A stretch of DNA of 35,791 bases, from NCBI GenBank assembly GCA_028689055.1, contig JAQTWZ010000017.1:1-35791 (forward strand). The letters are read 5' to 3'. The notes under the pieces are model-generated. The model did no database searches and was not told the origin of the DNA. It worked only from the letters and a program-made list of their open reading frames with translations. Positions within the stretch are counted from its first letter, which is position 1; each line of letters begins with the position of its first letter. Source of the stretch: Sulfurimonas sp. (lineage in GTDB: Bacteria > Campylobacterota > Campylobacteria > Campylobacterales > Sulfurimonadaceae). This document shows, piece by piece, positions 1-8,963 of the stretch. The position numbers were made by a program, and so were the translations under genes.

Positions 1-896
1 ATAGCAGGGCTCATGACACGTGAAACAAAGAGTTCAGTAATAGTTGAATACTCGATACAGTCGATGTTTTCACCGATAAGTTCTTGGCTTACTGCGTTTA
101 TACGAACACCTCTGACCCCAACCGTAGCACCTACGGCATCAACTTGAGGATGCGTGCTTATGAGTGCCACTTTGGCGCGCTCACCGGGGATACGAGCACA
201 TTTTTCTATGATTACCGCACCGTCTGCTATTTCAGGGACTTCAAGAGCCAAAAGCTCTTCTAAAAACTTAGGAGAAGTGCGTGAGAGTTCTATTTGGATA
301 CCATTTTCCTTATCCATACCGACGCGGCGTACAACTGCTTTGATATGATCACCTACTTTAAATGTCTCACCTTTAATACGGTTTTTCATAGGCAGAACAG
401 CACGCACTTCATCTACTTCGATGTAGGTTGCGTTTTGGTTGTCCACACGTGTTACTCGGCCAGAAACGAGTGCACCGATTTTGGATTTGTATTTGTTGAA
501 AAGTTCATCTTCTACAAGTCTTTGGATGTGGTACTCTATCTCACGGTGGAGTTGTGAAGCGGCTGTTCTTCCATAGTCTTCTATATTGTGGTCAATCTGC
601 AGCTGATCGCCGAGATCTACTTGATCATCATACTCTCTAGCTTCCGTGATTGACATATATGCAGGCGCTGTTTCTTCATCTTGAAGTCTTGCATCATTAT
701 CTTCAACAACAGTGATTATTTGAACAATTTTTACTTTTTTACTCTGTTTGTCTATCTGTGCTTCAAAAGCAAATCTATGATTGATAACCCTTTTGGCTGT
801 CTGTACAAAAGCAGTCTTGAGTGCGACTAAAACGCTCTCTTGACTAAGCCCTTTTTCATGTGCGATTGCTTCTGCAATATCTAAAATTTTTTCCAT
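1..896 (-). CDS. nusA: Transcription termination/antitermination factor NusA (partial, C-terminus beyond window)
   Basis: NusA binds RNA polymerase and nascent RNA and modulates pausing, termination and antitermination in the cytoplasm. Reading the minus strand from an ATG at 896-894 gives 298 codons without a stop, starting MEKILDIAEAIAHEKGLS. The order is typical of the family: an N-terminal polymerase-binding domain (about residues 1-125), an S1 domain (about 135-200, with GALVSGRVTRVD), then SRTSPKFLEELLALEVPEI and KH1 with GERAKVA and GATVGVRGVRI. The remaining KH2 region lies left of position 1. A good Shine-Dalgarno sequence (GAGGAAAT) precedes the ATG. It is divergent from the HP0268-like/miaB genes, an arrangement I recall from Campylobacter. 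Identification is secure; only the C-terminus is missing. Confidence 0.96.
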   Translation of the reverse strand, partial: MEKILDIAEAIAHEKGLSQESVLVALKTAFVQTAKRVINHRFAFEAQIDKQSKKVKIVQIITVVEDNDARLQDEETAPAYMSITEAREYDDQVDLGDQLQIDHNIEDYGRTAASQLHREIEYHIQRLVEDELFNKYKSKIGALVSGRVTRVDNQNATYIEVDEVRAVLPMKNRIKGETFKVGDHIKAVVRRVGMDKENGIQIELSRTSPKFLEELLALEVPEIADGAVIIEKCARIPGERAKVALISTHPQVDAVGATVGVRGVRINAVSQELIGENIDCIEYSTITELFVSRVMSPA

Positions 897-1065
897 TATT
901 ATTTCCTCTATAAAGGTCGTTTCACAAAAAATAAAATCTGTTGTTTGGGGATTTCTTATGAAGTTGCAAATTATACGCAAAAAGTGCTAAAAACATCTTT
1001 AATGCACCTTTTAGTACATTTTTACTATAATGCAAAACTTTTTATATTAGAGATAAGGATCGAAA
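897..1065. promoter_or_regulatory. Divergent intergenic region nusA / HP0268-like, with a plus-strand -10 box
   Basis: This 169-bp AT-rich region separates nusA (minus) from the plus-strand operon. TATAAT at 1026-1031 would start transcription near 1038 and give a leader of about 28 nt before the ATG at 1066, which has AAGGAT upstream. No clear -35 box is visible, as is usual for Campylobacterota sigma-70 promoters. The short plus-strand reading frame running from 945 crosses this promoter and resembles no protein, so I do not call it. Confidence 0.55.
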
Positions 1066-1311
1066 ATGGATTTAAAATTTGCAAGAACAGAGATAAACGC
1101 AAAGCCAAAAAAGGCAGAACTCGCAAAAATTGAGGCAAGTGTCGCAAAAGAAAACAGTGTTATTTTTTATTTTGACAGAGAAAACTCTCACAAAGATTTA
1201 CTAGAACTTCAAGATTATTTTGAAGCAAAAGGTAAAAGTTTTTATATGAATGAAGTGAAATACGGTCTTTCAGACAATGAGTATATGTACCAAGTTCATA
1301 TCGTAAGCTAA
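1066..1311 (+). CDS. HP0268-like small protein
   Basis: An 81-residue protein, [20 protein letters not shown]..., with a mixed charged N-terminus and an aromatic C-terminus ([15 protein letters not shown]). Length, sequence pattern and position between nusA and miaB match the Campylobacterota-specific HP0268 family. The Helicobacter pylori member has been reported as a small nuclease (nicking endonuclease/RNase activity); that function is family knowledge and nothing in this sequence proves it. The start has a good ribosome binding site (AAGGAT, 7 nt before ATG) and a TATAAT box 35 nt upstream. It ends 10 bp before miaB and is probably co-transcribed with it. Confidence 0.85.
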   Translation: MDLKFARTEINAKPKKAELAKIEASVAKENSVIFYFDRENSHKDLLELQDYFEAKGKSFYMNEVKYGLSDNEYMYQVHIVS

Positions 1312-1321
1312 AGAGAGTCTT

Positions 1322-2623
1322 ATGAGTAAAAAGTTATTTATAGAGACTTTAGGGTGTGCGATGAATTCACGGGATTCGGAGCACATGATAGCGGAGCTAA
1401 AAGAAAAAGAAGGTTATGAAACAACCGATGATTTCAAAGAAGCCGACCTGATTCTTATAAATACCTGTTCGGTAAGAGAAAAACCGGTTCAAAAACTTTT
1501 TTCAGAACTGGGCGTCTTTTACAAAAAGAAAAAAGAAGGTGCAAAAATAGGTGTCTGCGGTTGTACCGCTTCACATCTAGGAGACGAAATCATCAAACGC
1601 GCACCGTATGTAAGTTTTGTTTTAGGCGCTAGAAACGTCTCCAAGATTACAGAAGTCTTACACAAAGAGAGAGCTGTAGAGATAGATATCAACTATGATG
1701 AGAGTGAGTTTGCGTTTAAAGACTTCCGCACATCTCCTTATAAAGGTTTTATCAATATCTCTATCGGATGTGACAAAACCTGTACCTTCTGTATCGTCCC
1801 AAAAACGCGTGGTGAAGAGATATCTATCCCTGATGCGCTTATCATCCAAGAAGCACAAAAGATTGTAAACGCAGGGGCAAAAGAGATTTTTCTTTTGGGG
1901 CAAAACGTCAACAATTACGGTCGCCGTTTTTCAGGTGAACATGAAAAAGTAAACTTCACAGAGTTGCTGCGTCGCCTGAGCAAGATAGAAAAACTTGAGC
2001 GTATCCGATTTACCTCTCCACACCCTTTTCATATGGACGATGAGTTTATAGAAGAGTTCGCATCCAATCCAAAAATCTGTAAATCTATGCATATGCCGCT
2101 TCAAAGCGGTTCTTCCAAAGTACTCAAAGATATGAAACGCGGCTACACTAAAGAGTGGTTTTTAAACCGTGTCGCCAAGCTCAGACAAGAGTGTCCAGAA
2201 GCAACCATCAGTACCGATATCATCGTTGCGTTTCCGGGTGAAAGTGATGAAGACTTTGCCCAGAGTGTCGATGTGGTAAAACAAGTGAAGTTTGATCAGA
2301 TATTTTCTTTTAAATATTCCCCACGTCCCGAAACAGAAGCTGAGCATTTTACAAATATTGTCGATGAAGAAGTGGCTTCGGATAGACTCAGCTATTTGCA
2401 GGCTCTGCACAACGAAATACTGGACGAAAAAAATGCCCAACAACTTGGAAAAACTTTCAAAGTCTATTTTGAAGCACTCAACCAAGGCGGTTTTGTCGCA
2501 GGAAGAAGTGACAACAATCTTCTCATCAAAGTCAAAGGTTCGGATGAGCTTTTGGGTCAGTTTAGAGAGGTCAAAATCACATCTATCGGTCGTACTATCT
2601 TAACGGGTGAGATTCTTGCTTAA
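1322..2623 (+). CDS. miaB: tRNA-2-methylthio-N6-dimethylallyladenosine synthase MiaB
   Basis: MiaB is a radical-SAM methylthiotransferase that adds a methylthio group to i6A37 of tRNAs reading UNN codons. The 433-residue protein has the expected order: an N-terminal methylthiotransferase domain starting [16 protein letters not shown] (first cluster cysteine at residue 12, further cysteines in NTCSVREKP and GVCGCTASH), the radical-SAM signature CDKTCTFC (Cys150, 154, 157), SIGCDK and MPLQSGSS motifs, and a C-terminal TRAM domain from about residue 370. Length is normal. The NTCSVREK motif is that of MiaB rather than RimO; a separate rimO is present at 7616-8929. The next gene begins inside its last 17 bp, pointing to translational coupling. 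Confidence 0.97.
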   Translation: MSKKLFIETLGCAMNSRDSEHMIAELKEKEGYETTDDFKEADLILINTCSVREKPVQKLFSELGVFYKKKKEGAKIGVCGCTASHLGDEIIKRAPYVSFVLGARNVSKITEVLHKERAVEIDINYDESEFAFKDFRTSPYKGFINISIGCDKTCTFCIVPKTRGEEISIPDALIIQEAQKIVNAGAKEIFLLGQNVNNYGRRFSGEHEKVNFTELLRRLSKIEKLERIRFTSPHPFHMDDEFIEEFASNPKICKSMHMPLQSGSSKVLKDMKRGYTKEWFLNRVAKLRQECPEATISTDIIVAFPGESDEDFAQSVDVVKQVKFDQIFSFKYSPRPETEAEHFTNIVDEEVASDRLSYLQALHNEILDEKNAQQLGKTFKVYFEALNQGGFVAGRSDNNLLIKVKGSDELLGQFREVKITSIGRTILTGEILA

Positions 2624-3239
2624 AAATCTTTCCCGCTCACTTGCGCTGTTTTTTCTACCCCTCATTGGGGCACTTCTTATCCGCTTTTTGTATCTTAGCA
2701 ACAAAAAAGAGTTCCATGCTCCAAAAGAGATAGCTGATGAGCCTATCATCTTTGCCTGTTGGCATGGAGAGCTGCTTATGCTTCCTTATCTCTATGCGCA
2801 CTATCGCAAAACAGCTCATGCAAAAGTTCTTATTTCAAGCCATTTTGATGGAGCGCTTATTTCCAAAACGATACAATATTTCGGATTAGGCACGATAGCA
2901 GGTTCTACAAACAGAAACGCAGTGCGTGTTTTGATAGAAGCCATCAAGACGATAAAAGAGGGTTATGATATAGGTATAACACCCGATGGACCAAAAGGTC
3001 CGCGTCATGAAGTTGCAGATGGTATAATAGTTATGGCACAAAAAACGGGGGCGAAGATTGTTCTCGTGGAGATCAAACCGACAAAATTTTGGCGTTTGAG
3101 AAGTTGGGATAAATTTACTATACCCAAGCCTTTTGGAACACTGCATTATTATGCATCTACCATGTTGGATGTAAGTGAAATGGGTTTAGAAGAGGCGAGG
3201 ATAGTTATCAAAGAGGGGTTATTGCGACATGAGCACTAA
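2607..3239 (+). CDS. DUF374 lysophospholipid acyltransferase family protein
   Basis: A 210-residue protein with an N-terminal hydrophobic segment (residues 1-30, [22 protein letters not shown]), [13 protein letters not shown] (the His-based acyltransferase motif), [15 protein letters not shown] and [13 protein letters not shown]. These are hallmarks of the DUF374 branch of lysophospholipid acyltransferase-like proteins, often placed near lipid A or envelope genes. It probably acts at the inner membrane; the substrate is unknown. It starts at GTG 2607 within the end of miaB and overlaps the next gene by 11 bp, so the four genes from miaB on are tightly coupled. The same miaB-DUF374 adjacency is, as I recall, seen in Campylobacter and Helicobacter. 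Confidence 0.88.
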   Translation: MRFLLKNLSRSLALFFLPLIGALLIRFLYLSNKKEFHAPKEIADEPIIFACWHGELLMLPYLYAHYRKTAHAKVLISSHFDGALISKTIQYFGLGTIAGSTNRNAVRVLIEAIKTIKEGYDIGITPDGPKGPRHEVADGIIVMAQKTGAKIVLVEIKPTKFWRLRSWDKFTIPKPFGTLHYYASTMLDVSEMGLEEARIVIKEGLLRHEH

Positions 3240-3684
3240 AACACTGTTTCTTCTTTTAGCACCTGCTTTACTCCTTGTGATGGGCATTTATGTCCTCGTA
3301 AACCCTTCTTACCAAAAGTCTTTCCAAGCAAAGTATTTTTTTGAGACGGGTGATTATAAAGAAGCACTTATTTTGGCAAAAGAAGCGTTTAGCATGGATG
3401 TTTACAATAGAATGGCATCTACAATCATGGCGCAAACGATAACAGCACTCAAATATGCTTCTTATATCGAGATGGGCAAAAAATATATGGCTGCTATCAA
3501 TGCCATAGCGACTCATGAAAATATTTCGGATGCGGATAAAGCAAAAATAAGAACTATGTGTGAAATTATGGTGACAGAATATGTCAAGCTTGCTCCAAGC
3601 GTGATAACAGATGAGAGCTTGGTGAAAGAAGCTTCTGAGTATCATCAAAAGTTTGAGAAACTTCTTGAAAAAGTTACTCGATAG
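3229..3684 (+). CDS. Small membrane-anchored TPR-like protein, function unknown
   Basis: A 151-residue protein with one N-terminal membrane segment (about residues 4-25, TLFLLLAPALLLVMGIYVLV) followed by helical sequence. FFETGDYKEALILAKEAFSMD resembles half of a tetratricopeptide repeat, and the rest is predicted helical by eye. The soluble part is expected to face the periplasm, by the usual topology of an uncleaved signal anchor. I do not recognise a named family. It lies in a conserved run (DUF374, this gene, recombinase, PilM/N/O-like genes), so a role in assembling that envelope platform is possible but only inferred from context. It overlaps the recombinase by 32 bp. Confidence 0.75.
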   Translation: MSTKTLFLLLAPALLLVMGIYVLVNPSYQKSFQAKYFFETGDYKEALILAKEAFSMDVYNRMASTIMAQTITALKYASYIEMGKKYMAAINAIATHENISDADKAKIRTMCEIMVTEYVKLAPSVITDESLVKEASEYHQKFEKLLEKVTR

Positions 3685-4501
3685 GCAAAGAATAGCTTTC
3701 CTGGAGTTCCTTGAAAGCTTCAAGGGTTATTCAGATCTCACTCTTGAGAGTTATGATGCTTCTATAAAAGAGGCACTTGCTTGTATAGAAATAGTTCAAG
3801 AAGAAGAGCACCTCCTCCTCAACCTTATGCCATATCGGATCAAAATAGCGCATTTAAACGCAAAAACGATTTCCAAAAAACTTAGTGCCATCAGAAGTTT
3901 TGTAGAGTATCTTAATGATAATGGTTTTTTTGTTGTTCTCAAAGCAGACTCAAGTGTCAAAATAGCCAAAACATTACCAAAACCTATCTCACATGAGCAC
4001 ATTATGCAAGCATTAGAACATACGCAAATAGAGGAGCGTTTGGTAGTGCTGATGCTTTATACTTTGGGTTTGCGTATCTCAGAACTTGCCAATATCAAGA
4101 TAAGCGATATATCCGCCGAGTGGGTTCGCGTCATAGGGAAGGGAAACAAACAAAGAGATATTCCTCTTCTTGCAAGTACTAAAGCTTTGATAGAGAGTTA
4201 TCTGCAAAGCAGCACGGCAAAAAAATTTCTTTTTGAAAAAAATAGAGGAAAATTAAGCGAAAATAGTCTAAGATATATCGTTACTAAAGTCTTTGAGAGG
4301 GTTGCCCTTAAAGTTACTCCCCACCAACTGCGCCATTCGTATGCTACTGCACTTCTCAACAGCGGAGCGCCTATAGTGGATGTAAGCGAGTTGCTAGGTC
4401 ACTCATCCATGGCTACGACGCAAATATATACAAAATTAGGCAGTGCATTGAAACAACAAAATTACAATAAAGCACATCCTCTTTGTGGAGCGGGTGAGTA
4501 G
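3653..4501 (+). CDS. Tyrosine recombinase of the XerC/XerD/XerH type
   Basis: A site-specific recombinase of 282 residues, close to the roughly 300 of XerC/XerD and shorter than the about 350-residue XerH of Campylobacter and Helicobacter. The N-terminal SAM-like core-binding domain spans about residues 10-105. All catalytic residues are visible: Arg141 (GLRISEL), Lys163 (GKGNKQR), His224 and Arg227 (HQLRHSYAT), His250 (GHSSM) and the nucleophile Tyr259 (TQIYTKL). Chromosome dimer resolution is the most likely job, since no integron, phage or transposon features surround it. The start is a TTG that overlaps the preceding gene by 32 bp; no in-frame ATG lies near. It abuts the GTG of the next gene (TAGTG). 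I give no symbol because XerC, XerD and XerH cannot be separated by eye. Confidence 0.9.
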   Translation: MRNFLKKLLDRQRIAFLEFLESFKGYSDLTLESYDASIKEALACIEIVQEEEHLLLNLMPYRIKIAHLNAKTISKKLSAIRSFVEYLNDNGFFVVLKADSSVKIAKTLPKPISHEHIMQALEHTQIEERLVVLMLYTLGLRISELANIKISDISAEWVRVIGKGNKQRDIPLLASTKALIESYLQSSTAKKFLFEKNRGKLSENSLRYIVTKVFERVALKVTPHQLRHSYATALLNSGAPIVDVSELLGHSSMATTQIYTKLGSALKQQNYNKAHPLCGAGE

Positions 4502-5511
4502 TGTTTGGCTCTTTATATCTTAAAGTATTTATAAATATTATCCTCAAGCGCTCAGAGACTACCGTTTATATTGAGCTTCTTTCAAACAAAAATATTATAA
4601 AAAATATCGAAGAAACTTTTACTACAAAATCTATCAACGAAAAAATGCTTGATTTTATTTTGGAATATACCAATGAGTCTCCATTTTATTACGTTGCGAT
4701 TCTCGATACATCTTCTGCACAGGGCGCGATACCAACCTGCTCAAAAAATCAAATCGGCATTTTTCATGATGTCACTTCTTCGGAACACCGATGTTTTAAG
4801 GAAAGATGGAGCTATTTTACATCACGGGAAGATTTGTATGCACTTGAAAAACTCTATAAGCCTATAGGGATAGATTTTGTATTTTCTCCTTTTGTTATGT
4901 TGGCTGAATTTTTTAAAGATAAAATAGATTCGCATTTGGCGATGTTTATTCTTGTAGAGGAAAAATATCTCTCTTTGGCTGTTTTTGATAATTCTCAATT
5001 GCTTTTTGCAAGACATTTGGATGTACAAAAACGCAGAGATGAAGAGGCGCTTTTAGTGTATGATGAAAAAGCAGAAGAGCTCCATTCCTATCTTGATGAA
5101 GGGATTGATTTAGAGGAAATAAATCCTATTGATGAACTGGAGTTTCTAGATGATTTCGCAGATATTGCAGACCTTGACGCACTTGAAGAGATAGATGAGT
5201 TTGCTGATTCACAAGACTTAGAAGAAGAGTTCTATCAAGACCAAATTCAAGAGTCAAAAGGTACTCTAAGTGAAGGTTTTAATGAAGATTTTCAACGATT
5301 CTTATTGATACAGAGTTCTGTAAAACGCTTTTATTCAGAGGAAAAATATAAAAGTACTTTTGTGGAAAGTGTCTATATCGCCGATGGTTGTGGCGTCAGT
5401 CAAGATCTCAAACGCTATCTTGAAGAAGAGATGTTTCTGAGTGTTTATGTAAGAAAAATCGACTTGGCCAAGCAGGTTTGTGAACTGGCGAAAGCGGAGT
5501 TAAACTCATGA
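4501..5511 (+). CDS. PilM/GspL-like cytoplasmic protein with acidic linker (tentative)
   Basis: A 336-residue protein with no membrane segment. The first 170 residues alternate strands and helices (TVYIELLSNKN, FYYVAILDTSS, IDFVFSPFVMLAEFF, HLAMFILVEEKYLSLAVFDNSQLLFARHL), reminiscent of the actin-like fold of PilM/GspL. Residues about 178-255 are extremely acidic (LEFLDDFADIADLDALEEID) and probably disordered. A structured C-terminal part follows (FLLIQSSVKRFYSEEKY, ESVYIADGCGVSQDLKRYL), which resembles the late subdomain of PilM, where orthologous proteins list an element and then a ring partner. It starts with GTG sharing a base with the recombinase stop and overlaps the next gene by 4 bp. 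The identification rests mainly on the two following genes, which look like PilN and PilO. Confidence 0.6.
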   Translation: MFGSLYLKVFINIILKRSETTVYIELLSNKNIIKNIEETFTTKSINEKMLDFILEYTNESPFYYVAILDTSSAQGAIPTCSKNQIGIFHDVTSSEHRCFKERWSYFTSREDLYALEKLYKPIGIDFVFSPFVMLAEFFKDKIDSHLAMFILVEEKYLSLAVFDNSQLLFARHLDVQKRRDEEALLVYDEKAEELHSYLDEGIDLEEINPIDELEFLDDFADIADLDALEEIDEFADSQDLEEEFYQDQIQESKGTLSEGFNEDFQRFLLIQSSVKRFYSEEKYKSTFVESVYIADGCGVSQDLKRYLEEEMFLSVYVRKIDLAKQVCELAKAELNS

Positions 5512-6080
5512 GATATAGCTATACAAAACCAAGAAAAAAGTCCATTTTCACACCGGAACTCAAACTTGCAATAACTTTTTTTATGATAACTCTGGGGATG
5601 CTCTTTTTAACTTATGGATTTTTATCTTTTAAAGATTTTAGTTTCCAAAGTCAAAAAGCTGAGATGATACAAAAAAGGTTTGATTTAGGTGAAGCTATTG
5701 AAGCTATGAAAGCAGAGGTCGCGCTTATCAACAAAGAGTCACTTTTGGGAGAGAGAATCACGACGCAAAATAGCGTGCTTAAAGATTCTATAACAAACCT
5801 TTTTGACCTGATTCCCCAAAGAATCACCCTCTCAGAAGCATCTTTACTTGAGAACGGCCTTATACTCCACGGGATTACCCCAAATAAAGATATCTACAAT
5901 TTTATGCTTCAAGCTCCCTTACGTTCTATTTTTCATAAGACTTACAGCAGTTTTTATCCGCTTTCCAATGGATGGCTGCGTTTTGTCTCTACAAACTACA
6001 TCGAAGATGACAGTTTTGAAAACAATATGACAGGTACAACAAAAGAAAAAACAGCAGAAGAGGGTGAAGATGAAAATTAA
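5508..6080 (+). CDS. PilN-like inner membrane protein (tentative)
   Basis: A 190-residue bitopic protein: a short basic cytoplasmic N-terminus (RYSYTKPRKKS), one membrane helix (about residues 20-42, AITFFMITLGMLFLTYGFL), a coiled-coil-like stretch (about 50-85), then a small periplasmic domain. The pattern LFDLIPQRITLSEASL..., LILHGITPNKDIYNFML and PLRSIFH strongly resembles the PilN/GspL periplasmic domain, where a conserved IP motif precedes a ferredoxin-like fold. The first gene of the trio lacks a membrane helix, so the set looks like PilM-PilN-PilO rather than a single GspL. It overlaps both neighbours (4 bp and 17 bp). No secretin, pilin or ATPase gene lies nearby. Confidence 0.62.
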   Translation: MRYSYTKPRKKSIFTPELKLAITFFMITLGMLFLTYGFLSFKDFSFQSQKAEMIQKRFDLGEAIEAMKAEVALINKESLLGERITTQNSVLKDSITNLFDLIPQRITLSEASLLENGLILHGITPNKDIYNFMLQAPLRSIFHKTYSSFYPLSNGWLRFVSTNYIEDDSFENNMTGTTKEKTAEEGEDEN

Positions 6081-6639
6081 AATCTCACGCCAAAGTATCT
6101 ATCTTATCACACTCTCAACGATTCTTTTGCTTTTTGTTGTACTTTTCTCTTTTTTGGTTTTGATTCCTGAGGGGAAAAAATACAGAGAGCACAGAGTCGA
6201 ATTGCAAAAAGAGAATAAAGAGCTCACAAAGTACCAAAATTTTCATGATGAAACACTTGAAGTATATAAACAACTCCAAGCTGATAACCGTCATGTGATT
6301 GAAGCGCTCAAGAGTCCATTTAACATAGAACGTTTTGAAAAACTGCATAAAGAGCATTTTCAAACTTTGATAATCTCTCAAAAAGAAAAAATGGCGGATG
6401 AAGAGGCATTTAGTGTGTATGAGGTCAAAACAACATCACATATACATTCACCGAAAAGTTTTTATGACTTTTTGGATGCTATCAATAAAAGTGAGTGGAT
6501 TATCGGGATCAATTTCCCTATACATTTCGTGCGTGATGGAGATTTGATAAAATCTTCTTTTACGATGCGTGTTTATGCCTCAGAGAAAAAACCACAGAAA
6601 GAAGATCTCAATGTAAGCGAATTAGAGGGTGAAGAGTAA
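6064..6639 (+). CDS. PilO/GspM-like inner membrane protein (tentative)
   Basis: A 191-residue bitopic protein: basic N-terminus, one membrane helix (about residues 12-34, LITLSTILLLFVVLFSFLVL), a coiled coil (about 38-80, HRVELQKENKELTKYQNF), then a periplasmic domain with YEVKTTSHIHSPKSFYDFL and SEWIIGINFPIHF. That order, and the phrase of type short strand / helix with F..FLD.I / strand, fits PilO-like proteins. It begins 17 bp inside the PilN-like gene. Its last 18 bp overlap the end of tilS on the opposite strand (stops at 6637-6639 and 6622-6624), with no room for a terminator between them. Confidence 0.6.
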   Translation: MKMKIKISRQSIYLITLSTILLLFVVLFSFLVLIPEGKKYREHRVELQKENKELTKYQNFHDETLEVYKQLQADNRHVIEALKSPFNIERFEKLHKEHFQTLIISQKEKMADEEAFSVYEVKTTSHIHSPKSFYDFLDAINKSEWIIGINFPIHFVRDGDLIKSSFTMRVYASEKKPQKEDLNVSELEGEE

Positions 6640-7623
6640 CTCTTTTATACGCTCAAAAACTGCTGCGTTTTCATAAAGAAAAGGGCGTAGTTTTGGCTCT
6701 AGTTTGAGTTTTCTGCAAGACTCTTTGAACTCTTTTGGCAAAACAATTTGAGTGTGTTGGAACAGAGTGATAAAAATAAACTTTTGACATCTACTCACAA
6801 GAAATTTTCTGCCTAGAACAAGCGTTTCTTTTTCTCTGAGCAAACTTCTTTCGTTTGCACTTGCCATATAACCCTGCGTTTTGAGATATTTGTCGATGGC
6901 ATAGATATCACTGCGTTTATCACCGTTTGTTTCAAAATATACAAGTGCGCCAAGTTGTTTTATCTTTGTTGTTTTTATAAGCGCATTGAAGTCTGCATCA
7001 AGATAGACAAAACTTTTTTTGATGCCTTCGAGATGTTCCTGCATGAGCGGGTTTGTGTAGTTGTGTCTAAAATAGTTGCGTTTAATGGTTTCGTCACCGT
7101 TGCTAGCATCGAGAAAATATTTTCGCTTTTGAGTCTCAAGATAGGCAAAAAACTCTTGTTTGTCACGATGTAAAAGCGGTCGCACAAGGGTGTAATGGGT
7201 ACGCTCTTCAAACTCTTGCATTCCCGCCAGCTCAGCACAACCCGCACCTTTGCAAAACTGCATGAGCATCCACTCAAACCTATCACCAAGATGATGCGCT
7301 GTGAGAAGGTTTTGATAGTGGTGTTTTTGTATGAGTGTATCAAAAAAGTTATAGCGAATTTCGCGTGCATGAGCTTCAAAGTTTTTTTGGATTTTTTGGG
7401 CTTGAAAAGTGTGGCAGGTGAAGCTGTATTTTTCTGCCAGTTCATGAGCATACGCGACTTCTTCTTTGCTTTGTTCACGCACACCATAATCTATGATGGC
7501 AATATCAAAGCTGATGCCGTTTTCTAAAAGTAAAAAAAGAAGAGTTGTAGAATCTACCCCCGCAGAAAATGCGAGGAGATTTTTTTTATTTTGTAGTTTT
7601 TCGAGTGTTACGGGTTTAAGCAT
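6622..7623 (-). CDS. tilS: tRNA(Ile)-lysidine synthase TilS
   Basis: TilS attaches lysine to C34 of tRNA-Ile(CAU), changing its reading from AUG to AUA; it is essential. The 333-residue protein has the PP-loop ATP site as SAGVDST (residues 20-26), a form of the usual SGG-x-DS in which Ala replaces the first Gly. Further family motifs follow: ARE at HAREIRYNFF, LLTAHHLGDRFEWMLMQF, and NYFRHNYTNPLM. Campylobacterota TilS proteins are short like this one. Its ATG at 7621-7623 overlaps the rimO stop by 8 bp, so it is translated from the rimO transcript. Confidence 0.95.
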   Translation of the reverse strand: MLKPVTLEKLQNKKNLLAFSAGVDSTTLLFLLLENGISFDIAIIDYGVREQSKEEVAYAHELAEKYSFTCHTFQAQKIQKNFEAHAREIRYNFFDTLIQKHHYQNLLTAHHLGDRFEWMLMQFCKGAGCAELAGMQEFEERTHYTLVRPLLHRDKQEFFAYLETQKRKYFLDASNGDETIKRNYFRHNYTNPLMQEHLEGIKKSFVYLDADFNALIKTTKIKQLGALVYFETNGDKRSDIYAIDKYLKTQGYMASANERSLLREKETLVLGRKFLVSRCQKFIFITLFQHTQIVLPKEFKESCRKLKLEPKLRPFLYENAAVFERIKELLFTL

Positions 7624-8929
7624 TATCCACGGTTGCCGTCAAAATATTGCCGATAAGTTCGGTGACTTTTGCTTTGTAGATAAGACCAAAACGCAGCTCT
7701 TCTTCGCCTGTGTGGTCATTGACATAAATCTCACCGTCAATGTCCGGAGCCCAGAGAAGTTTGCGTGCGCTCAGGAGATATTCGTGTTCATCACTTTCAC
7801 CGTCTATGACAAGTTCTATCGTTTTGCCCACTTCAGCCTCAAGAGACTTTTGCGCACATTCAGCAGCGATAGCACCCAAAATCTTTGCGCGTTTTTCGAT
7901 AAGTTTTGCAGATATCTTGTCGCTCATGTCATAAGCAGGTGTCGTCTCTTCATCCGAATATGAGAAGACATTGATGCGGTCAAAACCAAAAGATGCGGCA
8001 AACTCACACATCTCCTCAAACATCTCCTGCGTTTCTTGAGGGTGACCTACGATGAAACTTGTTCGTACAAAAGAGTTTGGAAGTGAACGCATAAAGTTGA
8101 GAAGTTCGAGTGTTTTTTCTTTGCCAAAACCACGTTTCATCAAACGCAGCATATCATCATTGATGTGTTGGATAGGCATGTCAAAATAGTTGTGAAAGAT
8201 GGTGCTTTTGGCGATGTTTTTGAGCAGAGCCATAGTCGTCGTCGATGGATAGAGATAGAGGATTCTAGCAGATTTTACCCCTTCTATGAGTTCGATACGC
8301 TGCATGAGCAGGCTTAATCCGTCTTTGATATTTTGGTCGCGAAGATAGGATGAACTGTCTTGAGAGACAAAACTAAAGTCATAATAGCCTTTTTTTACAA
8401 GACCTTCGACCTCTTTGGCGATAGAATCAAGCGTTCTGGAGTTGAGCTTGCCTTTAAAAGAAGGAATAGCGCAAAAGCTACAAGTCTGGTTACATCCTTC
8501 TGAGAGTTTGATATAGGCGTGATAGGTAGAACCGGTCACAACGCGCTCCGCTCCATCGATGAGATAGACCTGCTCAGAAAAGCGGCTTTTTTTCTCCGCA
8601 AGCAGTTCGTCGATGTGGTCATAATCACCCACGCCCGTAAAGATATCCACTTCAGGCATATCAGCGGCGAGTTCTTCTTTGTAGCGTTCGCTCAAACAAC
8701 CTGCCATCACCAAAAGAGAGTCCTCTTTTCTTGCGTCATGAAGATTTAAGATAGTGTTGATGGACTCTTGTTTTGCCGCGTCGATAAAACCACACGTGTT
8801 GACGATGATAACATCTGCATTTTGACTGTCGTCAGTGAGTTCAAAATTTTTGAGTTTTCCCATCATGACTTCGGTATCGACGAGATTTTTCGTACATCCG
8901 AGTGATACTATGTGGAGTTTATTGTTCAT
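7616..8929 (-). CDS. rimO: Ribosomal protein uS12 methylthiotransferase RimO
   Basis: RimO is a radical-SAM enzyme that methylthiolates a conserved aspartate of ribosomal protein uS12. From the ATG at 8929 it has 437 residues, the normal length, starting MNNKLHIVSLGCTKNLVDTE with the N-terminal cluster cysteine at residue 12. The SLGCTKN...DTE form separates RimO from MiaB. The radical-SAM signature is CNQTCSFC, followed by AIPSFKGKLNSR; a TRAM domain ends the protein. A reading frame extends 15 codons further to a TTG at 8974, but that extension runs through a TATAAT box (8969-8964), so I prefer 8929. The leader would be about 28 nt. tilS follows with an 8-bp overlap. Confidence 0.96.
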   Translation of the reverse strand: MNNKLHIVSLGCTKNLVDTEVMMGKLKNFELTDDSQNADVIIVNTCGFIDAAKQESINTILNLHDARKEDSLLVMAGCLSERYKEELAADMPEVDIFTGVGDYDHIDELLAEKKSRFSEQVYLIDGAERVVTGSTYHAYIKLSEGCNQTCSFCAIPSFKGKLNSRTLDSIAKEVEGLVKKGYYDFSFVSQDSSSYLRDQNIKDGLSLLMQRIELIEGVKSARILYLYPSTTTMALLKNIAKSTIFHNYFDMPIQHINDDMLRLMKRGFGKEKTLELLNFMRSLPNSFVRTSFIVGHPQETQEMFEEMCEFAASFGFDRINVFSYSDEETTPAYDMSDKISAKLIEKRAKILGAIAAECAQKSLEAEVGKTIELVIDGESDEHEYLLSARKLLWAPDIDGEIYVNDHTGEEELRFGLIYKAKVTELIGNILTATVDNA

Positions 8930-8963
8930 ATGTGCTACTTTGTAAAGGTGAAATTGAAATGGC

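Noticed and set aside
945-1133. 62-codon reading frame between nusA and the HP0268-like gene
   Set aside because: Runs through the promoter and overlaps the real gene in another frame; no family pattern.
7195-7963. Reading frames opposite tilS and rimO
   Set aside because: Antisense shadows of two well-conserved genes, with no ribosome binding sites.
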